In this document: positions 8,253 through 13,769 of the stretch, one piece after another | How the letters are laid out: every line of letters starts with the position of its first letter | How positions within the stretch are numbered: position 1 is the stretch's first letter | Assembly (NCBI GenBank): GCA_021199145.1 | Contig: JAJQIP010000123.1 | Location: forward strand, 1-19,821 | Direction: 5' to 3' | From: Porphyromonadaceae bacterium | GTDB taxonomy: Bacteria; Bacteroidota; Bacteroidia; Bacteroidales; UBA11471 | Length of the DNA: 19,821 nt | Made by a program: the position numbers and the translations under genes | Notes under the pieces: generated by a model | Database searches by the model: none | Seen by the model: the letters and a program-made list of their open reading frames with translations, nothing else | Told to the model about the DNA's origin: nothing

Positions 8253-9026
8253 TTACGCGTAAATTTCTATACACCCGAACCCGAGACTTATTTTATCACC
8301 AAGGCCCGTATTGTGTATAAGCTGTTGAAGAATAGGATGCAATGTAAGTCTGAATTTGCACATATACCCGATTACTTTCGACTCCTCATGCGTGAATCGC
8401 TTTATAAAGATACCTTTCCGTTTGGGTGGAGCTATCAATTCAAACTTGAAATTATTTTCGTAGGGAAATTCTTTTCCATAAAAATAACGGTATTTTTCCA
8501 GGATAGTCTGCAACAGTACTTCCTCGTAATCAGGCGCATCGGGACCGATGTATTCAAAACTATGGTTCGTCCGCATACACGACACGACTATCGGACTCAG
8601 GGAAAGATAGGTCATTGTCTCTGTATATTCGACCGGTTCGCTCTTAACCACCTCATCAATTTTAAACGCCACCTGCGAGCGACGGTCTCCGACCAATATC
8701 TCTCGACCCTCAAAACTGCTCTTTATAAACTCTTCGCTTCCCCGTTCAGGCAATGTCGATATCCAGAGCTGAACCCTTTTAGCCAGCACATACAGTCGGT
8801 CCTCCTCCACCTTGATTTTGGGAATATAAAAATTGGATACGGACAATAATTTATACCGTGTATTCATTTCAGGCAGAAAACCGTTTATACCCAACCACTG
8901 CTCATAAGCCTCCCTGTTCTCCGTCAATATCCGATGTACACACGAAGACAATTCATACTGATAACTTACGGGCAATACATTTCCCGCTATTTCGCTTTGA
9001 ACAGATAGTACTAATTTAAATCGCAT
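8253..9026 (-). CDS. cas6: Cas6-family CRISPR RNA endoribonuclease, isolated
   Basis: Cas6 proteins cut CRISPR repeat transcripts into guide RNAs. The assignment rests on three things. The start MRFKLVLSV... is followed by LPVSYQYELSS, which resembles the family's first strand and helix. A YKLLSVSNF segment (59-67) stands where other Cas6 proteins have an FKLFTFS-like strand. The glycine-rich C-terminal loop is GLGDKISLGFGCIEI (241-255), the family's best-known motif. At 257 residues the length is typical. The histidine usually found just before the FKLF-like strand is absent: the local sequence is WLGING (44-49). A histidine is present in the first helix (H31), which could serve instead. No cas1, cas2, effector gene or array lies in this window. 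The gene begins 30 bases after the M16 peptidase stop and is probably co-transcribed with it. It may be a solitary Cas6 serving a distant array, or a repurposed RNA-binding relative. Confidence 0.8.
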   Translation of the reverse strand: MRFKLVLSVQSEIAGNVLPVSYQYELSSCVHRILTENREAYEQWLGINGFLPEMNTRYKLLSVSNFYIPKIKVEEDRLYVLAKRVQLWISTLPERGSEEFIKSSFEGREILVGDRRSQVAFKIDEVVKSEPVEYTETMTYLSLSPIVVSCMRTNHSFEYIGPDAPDYEEVLLQTILEKYRYFYGKEFPYENNFKFELIAPPKRKGIFIKRFTHEESKVIGYMCKFRLTLHPILQQLIHNTGLGDKISLGFGCIEIYA

Positions 9027-9033
9027 AATTCTT

Positions 9034-9042
9034 CTCTCCTCT
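9034..9042 (-). promoter_or_regulatory. Shine-Dalgarno sequence of cas6
   Basis: On the minus strand AGAGGAGAG (9042-9034) stands 7 bases before the ATG at 9026, an ideal spacing. Most genes here lack such a site, so this supports both the chosen start and active translation of the Cas6-like gene. Confidence 0.6.
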
Positions 9043-9056
9043 GTTGTATATTCAAT

Positions 9057-10307
9057 TTATTTAATTCCTTTATTTCGTGCGGTATAGCATAAAGTATTTG
9101 CATTGTTTGTACGGAATATCGTCTGAGCCGTACATTGCATGGTCTCCGGCGTTATACGACGATATTTCTCGACTTCCCGATCTATATCCTCAGCCTGGGA
9201 CAACAATTCATAATAAGAGAGATTGGCCGCTTTATCCACATAACTCAAATTGGAGAAAAGATACCCTGTCTCAAACTTATGGACCATCTTGGCTATTTCT
9301 TGCTCCGGAACCGGTTCCCGACAAAGTCGGTCCAACTCCTCCTCTATCGCATCACTGGCCTGCCCCATCGATACACCCTTGTTCAACCGGCCGTTTATCA
9401 AGAACAAACCCGCATCCATGTCCCCCGTAATACTGGCGTCGATTGCCGTAAAGAGTTGCTTTTCCATAACCAAATGCCGGAACAGACGAGAAGAACGTCC
9501 ATTAGACAATATGTCAGACATCAAGTCAGCGTTTTGATAATCCTCATCACACCGCCGTCCCATATGGTAAGCCTTTACAATCGCATCCGACGGGACATCC
9601 CGTACCACCTCTTTCCAACGGGCGGACTGCTGTTCGGGCTCCGGGGTAATCTGCCGCAAGGGGATATTCCGCTTCTCTATCGGTTCGAACCACTCCTCCG
9701 TCAGTTGCAGGGTCTCTTCAAAAGAGATATTTCCCACGACAGCCAATATGGCATTATTAGGCGCATAATGGTTGTAAAAGAAGGTCTTCACCTCATCAAG
9801 CGTAGCCTTTTCAATATGACGTATATCCCGTCCGATAACGGGCCAGCGATAAGGGTGACTTTGATAGGCCAATTCCCGTATAAGCAGCTGCATATCGCCA
9901 TAAGGTTGATTTAATGTGCGCTGTTTGAACTCTTCTATGACAACCGATTTCTGTACATCGAGGCTATGTTGCGAAAACTCCAGTCCCATCATACGATCCG
10001 ATTCCAACCAAAAAGCGGTCCGGACATTTTGCTTGGGTACAATCGTATAATAGTTGGTCACATCGTTGCTTGTCCAGGCATTATTCTCACCACCGGCACG
10101 TTGCAATTCAACGTCAAAGTCAGGGATATGAATCGAACCGCCGAACATCAAATGTTCAAAAAGATGAGCAAATCCCGTACAATCGGGAGATTCATCACGC
10201 GACCCCACATCATACAACGTGTTCAGGGCTACCATCTGCGTATTGTAATCAGAGTGATGTAGCAGACGTAATCCATTGGGTAATTGATATTTGTTTACTG
10301 CAATCAC
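9057..10307 (-). CDS. M16-family zinc metallopeptidase
   Basis: This is a pitrilysin/processing-peptidase type zinc protease of 416 residues, a single M16B-size unit. The inverted zinc motif HxxEH is intact as H48-L-F-E51-H52 in FAHLFEHLMFGG. The distal zinc-ligand glutamate is in SVVIEEF (E125 or E126). The first M16 domain covers about residues 12-155. The second, inactive-type domain covers about 165-345, with AYHMGRR in the part that normally shapes the substrate chamber. No signal peptide is evident, which suggests a cytoplasmic enzyme. Such units act as homodimers or pair with an inactive partner, but no partner gene is adjacent. The start is GTG at 10307, only 3 bases after the stop of the isomerase gene, with GGAG from the end of that gene as a likely ribosome site. 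That implies translational coupling. Confidence 0.92.
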   Translation of the reverse strand: MIAVNKYQLPNGLRLLHHSDYNTQMVALNTLYDVGSRDESPDCTGFAHLFEHLMFGGSIHIPDFDVELQRAGGENNAWTSNDVTNYYTIVPKQNVRTAFWLESDRMMGLEFSQHSLDVQKSVVIEEFKQRTLNQPYGDMQLLIRELAYQSHPYRWPVIGRDIRHIEKATLDEVKTFFYNHYAPNNAILAVVGNISFEETLQLTEEWFEPIEKRNIPLRQITPEPEQQSARWKEVVRDVPSDAIVKAYHMGRRCDEDYQNADLMSDILSNGRSSRLFRHLVMEKQLFTAIDASITGDMDAGLFLINGRLNKGVSMGQASDAIEEELDRLCREPVPEQEIAKMVHKFETGYLFSNLSYVDKAANLSYYELLSQAEDIDREVEKYRRITPETMQCTAQTIFRTNNANTLCYTARNKGIK

Positions 10308-10310
10308 AAC

Positions 10311-11132
10311 CTACTCCAATACTTTGACACTCATTTTTATATCCTGTTTCGGGCGGTCCCCCTCTCGTGTCGGCACAGATTGTATTCTGTCCAACACATC
10401 AAATCCTTCTACCACTTCACCAAAAACCGTATAGCTGCCATCAAGATGCGGTGCCCCTCCTATGGTCGTATACGCCTCTTTTTGTTCAGGGGTGAAACGA
10501 ATCGGACCTTCCTTCCGCAGAGAATCTTTTGTCTCTGCAATAAGTTTATCTTGTAATTCCGCCAATGCAACTTGATTTCTTGCCATCCTGTATTGCATTA
10601 TTTCCTGACGGTGTGCAGTCGCAAGGGATTGAAACAACGTTTCTTCCCGCATACGATTCATTTGCTGCTCCATCGAAGAGAGTTGGGATTCACTGAAGAC
10701 CTGTCCTGTAACAATATAGAATTGCGACCCCGATGACCTTTTCTCCGGATTAACGTTATCCCCTTGACGGGCAGCGGCCAAGGCCCCTTTTTTATGGAAA
10801 TGCGCAGGAATAAATTCGGCAGGTAACGTATATCCAGGTCCACCTGAGCCTAAGGGTTGGTCTGCCTTCGCCTCTCGGGAGTCCGGATCACCCCCTTGCA
10901 CCATAAAATCTTTGATGACCCGATGGAACAATAAGCCGTCATAAAAGCCCGAACGTGCCAATTTAATGAAGTTGTCCCGATGTTCCGGAGTGTCATTATA
11001 CAATTTGATGACAATCTTTCCCAAATCGGTTTTTATAGACACGTAGGTATACTCTTTATCATGAGTGGCACAAGAAGACATAACAAAAACCATTAAAGTA
11101 AATAGAAACGCATATTTAGCACGCACAAACAT
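10311..11132 (-). CDS. Lipoprotein cyclophilin-type peptidyl-prolyl isomerase
   Basis: This enzyme catalyses cis-trans isomerisation of prolyl bonds in envelope proteins. The N-terminus is a lipoprotein signal: a basic start, a hydrophobic stretch and lipobox MSSC with C21 as the acylated residue, followed by acidic residues (ATHDKE) that could influence outer-membrane sorting. The cyclophilin core is visible as FHRVIKDFMVQGGD (69-82; R71, F76 and Q79 correspond to the active site), GSQFYIVTGQ (135-144) and LDGSYTVFGEV (230-240). Between the last two lies an insert of about 80 residues (145-226), highly charged and predicted helical by eye, which classical cyclophilins lack. The ATG at 11132 has AGGAGG only 2 bases upstream. 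A GTG two codons later (11126) would have the ideal spacing, so the true start could be there. It is the first gene of a minus-strand run with the M16 peptidase. Confidence 0.93.
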   Translation of the reverse strand: MFVRAKYAFLFTLMVFVMSSCATHDKEYTYVSIKTDLGKIVIKLYNDTPEHRDNFIKLARSGFYDGLLFHRVIKDFMVQGGDPDSREAKADQPLGSGGPGYTLPAEFIPAHFHKKGALAAARQGDNVNPEKRSSGSQFYIVTGQVFSESQLSSMEQQMNRMREETLFQSLATAHRQEIMQYRMARNQVALAELQDKLIAETKDSLRKEGPIRFTPEQKEAYTTIGGAPHLDGSYTVFGEVVEGFDVLDRIQSVPTREGDRPKQDIKMSVKVLE

Positions 11133-11133
11133 A

Positions 11134-11142
11134 TCCTCCTTT
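11134..11142 (-). promoter_or_regulatory. Strong Shine-Dalgarno sequence of the isomerase gene
   Basis: AAAGGAGGA (11142-11134, minus strand) is the strongest ribosome site in the window. Its AGGAGG core is only 2 bases from the ATG at 11132 but 8 bases from an in-frame GTG at 11126, which decides in favour of a possible GTG start. Confidence 0.6.
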
Positions 11143-11224
11143 GTTATTTTATCTCAAAGTCAAAGGGGTATAAATACAATCTCATTGCTTTCCTCAAGCC
11201 TCTCAAAAACTGTTTTTATATTGA

Positions 11225-11256
11225 CAAATATACGTCTTTGTGCGATAACCTGCAAG
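11225..11256 (-). promoter_or_regulatory. Candidate promoter of the isomerase-M16-cas6 run
   Basis: On the minus strand TATATTTG (11232-11225) is a full match to the Bacteroidetes -7 element. CTTG (11256-11253), a three-of-four match to the -33 element, lies 20 bases upstream. The leader to the isomerase gene would be roughly 85 bases. It lies in the 215-base divergent gap shared with cysQ, in which no gene or RNA was recognised. Confidence 0.45.
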
Positions 11257-11289
11257 ATTTGCGGTGAAAATTTTAATGTTTCCTACAAA

Positions 11290-11320
11290 TTTATGATTAC
11301 ACAAAATATTACTATATTTG
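11290..11320 (+). promoter_or_regulatory. Promoter of cysQ
   Basis: TTTA (11290-11293) and TATATTTG (11313-11320) are 19 bases apart, matching the Bacteroidetes promoter except for the last base of the -33 element. Transcription would begin about 20 bases before the cysQ ATG at 11348. The same -7 octamer is used at the candidate promoters of cysD and the divergent isomerase gene. Confidence 0.6.
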
Positions 11321-11347
11321 CGCCTTGTAGACATATAGTGCCTATCT

Positions 11348-12154
11348 ATGATATCAGAGAATTCGCTGTTCCTTGCTATACATTCGGCATTGGAGGCCGG
11401 GAATGAGATTCGCCGCATATACGACAAGGGTGATTTTCAGGTAGAATACAAAGCCGATAACTCTCCCTTAACCCAAGCTGATAAGGCGTCTGATAAAATT
11501 ATACGAAAATATTTAGGGCAATCCCCCTACCCGATACTTTCTGAAGAAGAGACTTCCCGACCTTATGAAGAACGGGAAAAGTGGGAAAAGTTGTGGATTG
11601 TCGATCCGCTTGACGGAACAAAAGAGTTCATAAAACGGAATGGAGAATTTACTGTAAATATCGCCCTCGTTGAGAAGGGAATTTCCACATTAGGAGTTAT
11701 CTACATTCCCGTGAAAAAGCGACTCTATTTCGGAGAAATTCATAAAGGAGCATACCGTACCGACAATATCGAAAAGTTACCAGACGATGGAAGTTGGGAC
11801 ACATTGATAGCACATTCTCAGCCTCTTCCCCTCACATTTTCATCTCCCCGTCCTTACACGGTAGTCGCATCCCGCTCCCATCTCTCCCCTGAGACAAAAA
11901 ACTTTATTGACGATTTACGCCAAAAATATCCCAATCTTGAAATTGTATCGATAGGCAGTTCCCTCAAAATATGCCTTGTATGTGAAGGGGCAGCCGATAT
12001 ATATCCACGTTTTGCCCCTACTATGGAGTGGGACACAGCGGCAGGACATGCCATAGCACGGGCTGTAGGAAAAGAGATTTTCCACACAGACCGTAAAACG
12101 CCCCTCCGCTACAATAAAGAGACGCTTTTCAATCCGTGGTTCATTGTAGAATAA
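11348..12154 (+). CDS. cysQ: 3'(2'),5'-bisphosphate nucleotidase CysQ
   Basis: This enzyme hydrolyses PAP (adenosine 3',5'-bisphosphate), the by-product of PAPS-dependent sulfation, to AMP and phosphate, and may also act on PAPS. It has 268 residues and belongs to the metal-dependent, lithium-sensitive inositol monophosphatase superfamily. The metal sites are visible as ILSEEE (63-68, E66/E67), WIVDPLDGTKEF (83-94, D86 and D89) and MEWDTAAGHA (227-236, D229). A generic inositol monophosphatase is the main alternative. The WIVDPLDGTKEFI version and the position directly before cysC, cysD, cysN and a sulfotransferase favour CysQ. Removing PAP relieves product inhibition of the sulfotransferase encoded downstream. 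The ATG at 11348 follows a good promoter and no Shine-Dalgarno sequence. The stop is 14 bases before cysC. Confidence 0.93.
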   Translation: MISENSLFLAIHSALEAGNEIRRIYDKGDFQVEYKADNSPLTQADKASDKIIRKYLGQSPYPILSEEETSRPYEEREKWEKLWIVDPLDGTKEFIKRNGEFTVNIALVEKGISTLGVIYIPVKKRLYFGEIHKGAYRTDNIEKLPDDGSWDTLIAHSQPLPLTFSSPRPYTVVASRSHLSPETKNFIDDLRQKYPNLEIVSIGSSLKICLVCEGAADIYPRFAPTMEWDTAAGHAIARAVGKEIFHTDRKTPLRYNKETLFNPWFIVE

Positions 12155-12168
12155 ACGATCGTCCTACT

Positions 12169-12768
12169 ATGGAAAAACACATATATCCCATATTCGACCG
12201 TATGTTGCAACGGAGTGACCGAGAAAAATTACTCGGTCAAAAAGGTATCATGCTATGGTTCACCGGACTTTCAGGTTCGGGGAAAAGCACCTTAGCCATA
12301 GCTCTTGAACGTGAATTATATCGCAACGGCATATTGTGCCGCATTCTCGACGGAGATAATATACGAGCCGGAATCAACAATAACCTGGGCTTTACCGAAG
12401 CCGACCGCATGGAAAACATCCGCCGTATTGCCGAAGTCGCCAAACTGTTTGTCGACTGTGGCGTAGTAACCCTGGCAGCGTTCATCAGCCCCACCGAGAA
12501 AATACGGAGAATGGCTGCTGAAATCATTGGAGAAAAAGACTTTATAGAGATTTATGTAAGTACCCCTTTAGAAGTATGTGAGAAAAGAGATGTCAAGGGA
12601 TTATATAAAAAGGCCCGACAGGGGGAAATAAAAAATTTCACCGGCATATCCGCACCTTTCGAAGTTCCGCAAAATCCTTATATAACCATAGATACATCGT
12701 TACACACCCTGGAAGAGAACATAGACATTCTAAAAAAAAGTATTCTGCCACATATAAAGCAGGAATAG
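12169..12768 (+). CDS. cysC: Adenylylsulfate (APS) kinase
   Basis: This enzyme phosphorylates APS to PAPS with ATP. It has 199 residues, normal for a stand-alone CysC. The ATP-binding P-loop is intact as GLSGSGKST (33-41). LDGDNIR (60-66) and the FISP loop (S106) with its catalytic or phosphorylatable serine are present. The lid and APS-site segment includes VKGLYKKARQGEIKNFTGI, with typical KxLYxxAR and F(T/S)GI elements. I chose the ATG at 12169 because the frame's earlier ATG at 12136 lies inside the end of cysQ and adds 11 residues without family character. Being complete, it can supply the kinase activity that the kinase-like tail of CysN appears to have lost. The stop codon lies inside an inverted repeat, and a new promoter follows before cysD. 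Confidence 0.96.
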   Translation: MEKHIYPIFDRMLQRSDREKLLGQKGIMLWFTGLSGSGKSTLAIALERELYRNGILCRILDGDNIRAGINNNLGFTEADRMENIRRIAEVAKLFVDCGVVTLAAFISPTEKIRRMAAEIIGEKDFIEIYVSTPLEVCEKRDVKGLYKKARQGEIKNFTGISAPFEVPQNPYITIDTSLHTLEENIDILKKSILPHIKQE

Positions 12769-12783
12769 GATTTTCCTACCTGC
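12759..12783 (+). terminator. Hairpin between cysC and cysD
   Basis: GCAGG (12759-12763) pairs with CCTGC (12779-12783) and TAGGA (12766-12770) with TCCTA (12774-12778), around a three-base loop and a two-A bulge. The cysC stop codon lies within it. No T-tract follows, so it is a poor intrinsic terminator. It overlaps the -33 element of the cysD promoter and might instead act in mRNA processing, attenuation or regulator binding. Confidence 0.45.
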
Positions 12784-12802
12784 GAAGAAATGGCTATATT
12801 TG
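12772..12802 (+). promoter_or_regulatory. Promoter of cysD-cysN-sulfotransferase
   Basis: TTTC (12772-12775) and TATATTTG (12795-12802) are spaced by 19 bases, a Bacteroidetes-type promoter with one mismatch in the -33 element. It implies that cysD, cysN and the sulfotransferase can be transcribed apart from cysQ and cysC. The leader would be about 36 bases. Confidence 0.6.
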
Positions 12803-12844
12803 TTAAATAAAACCAAGTGACACCTCTCGAAAAACAACATCAAA

Positions 12845-13753
12845 ATGCCAGAATATAAACAGAGCCATCTGAAAGATTTGGAATCAGAGTCGATTCACAT
12901 TATACGGGAAGTGGCGGCCGAATTTGAGAATCCAGTCATGCTATACTCCATCGGGAAAGATTCTTCTGTTATGGTAAGATTGGCAGAGAAAGCTTTTGCT
13001 CCCGGGAAAGTACCTTTCCCTTTGATGCATATCGATTCGAAATGGAAGTTCAAAGAGATGATTGAATTCCGGGACCGGTATGCCAAAGAGCACAATTGGA
13101 ATTTGATTGTAGAATATAATAAAGAGGCTTATGAAGCGGGTGTTGGCCCTTTCACACACGGAAGTAAAGTACATACTGACCTGATGAAGACACAAGCCCT
13201 GCTCCACGCTTTGGATAAATACAGATTTGATGCCGCCTTTGGAGGTGCCCGCCGTGATGAGGAGAAATCACGTGCCAAAGAACGTATTTTTTCTTTCCGT
13301 GACCGTTATCACCAATGGGATCCCAAAAACCAGCGGCCGGAGTTATGGGACATTTACAATACACGGGTACATAAGGGAGAGTCCATTCGGGTATTTCCAC
13401 TCTCCAATTGGACCGAACTGGATATTTGGCAATATATCCGCCTGGAAAATATTGACATTGTCCCACTCTATTTTGCCAAAGAGCGGCCCATTGTCAATAT
13501 CGATGGCAACCTCATCATGGTAGACGACGACCGGATGCCTGAAGTCTATCGTCAAAAAGCCAAAATGATGAAAGTCCGTTTCCGCACGCTGGGTTGCTAT
13601 CCTCTTACCGGAGCCATTGAATCGGAAGCAGACACCATTGAAAAGATTGTCGAAGAGATGATGGTGACGACGAAAAGCGAACGGACGACACGGGTCATAG
13701 ATTTTGACCAGGAAGCCAGTATGGAACAAAAGAAACGCGAAGGCTATTTTTAA
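12845..13753 (+). CDS. cysD: Sulfate adenylyltransferase subunit 2 (ATP sulfurylase small subunit)
   Basis: This is the catalytic subunit that joins sulfate and ATP into APS and pyrophosphate, driven by GTP hydrolysis in its partner CysN. It has 302 residues, matching the roughly 302 of E. coli CysD. The ATP-pyrophosphatase P-loop is visible as YSIGKDSSVM (34-43). Other conserved segments are GGARRDEEKSRAKERIFSFR, with its arginines for nucleotide and sulfate binding, and FPLSNWTELDIWQYI. The last part, TTRVIDFDQEASMEQKKREGYF, is the typical CysD tail. The start at 12845 has an A-rich upstream stretch and no Shine-Dalgarno sequence. The gene precedes cysN by 16 bases, so the two subunits are made together. 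No APS or PAPS reductase gene is adjacent, unlike an assimilatory cys operon. Confidence 0.97.
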   Translation: MPEYKQSHLKDLESESIHIIREVAAEFENPVMLYSIGKDSSVMVRLAEKAFAPGKVPFPLMHIDSKWKFKEMIEFRDRYAKEHNWNLIVEYNKEAYEAGVGPFTHGSKVHTDLMKTQALLHALDKYRFDAAFGGARRDEEKSRAKERIFSFRDRYHQWDPKNQRPELWDIYNTRVHKGESIRVFPLSNWTELDIWQYIRLENIDIVPLYFAKERPIVNIDGNLIMVDDDRMPEVYRQKAKMMKVRFRTLGCYPLTGAIESEADTIEKIVEEMMVTTKSERTTRVIDFDQEASMEQKKREGYF

Positions 13754-13758
13754 GAGAC

Positions 13759-13766
13759 GGGAGGGG
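13759..13766 (+). promoter_or_regulatory. Shine-Dalgarno sequence of cysN
   Basis: GGGAGGGG (13759-13766) lies just before the ATG at 13770, with its GGAGG core 5 bases away. It decides the start of CysN against an upstream in-frame ATG at 13704 that lies inside cysD. Confidence 0.6.
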
Positions 13767-13769
13767 AAT

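Noticed and set aside
8313..8849. Open frame of 178 codons opposite the Cas6-like gene.
   Set aside because: The minus-strand frame has the Cas6 glycine-rich loop and a good ribosome site. The plus-strand frame has neither.
9135..9914. Open frame of 259 codons opposite the M16 peptidase gene.
   Set aside because: It is long but antisense to a gene with an intact zinc motif, and its composition and lack of domains indicate a shadow.
11133..11347. Possible small RNA or tRNA in the divergent gap.
   Set aside because: No cloverleaf or strong hairpin with a T-tract was seen. Two opposed promoters explain the gap.
11854..12087. Open frame of 77 codons opposite cysQ.
   Set aside because: It is antisense to the metal-site region of a clearly functional CysQ and has no motif or ribosome site.
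13704..13769. An upstream ATG would extend cysN by 22 residues into cysD.
   Set aside because: A clear Shine-Dalgarno sequence at 13759-13766 serves the ATG at 13770, and the extra residues come from an out-of-frame part of cysD.
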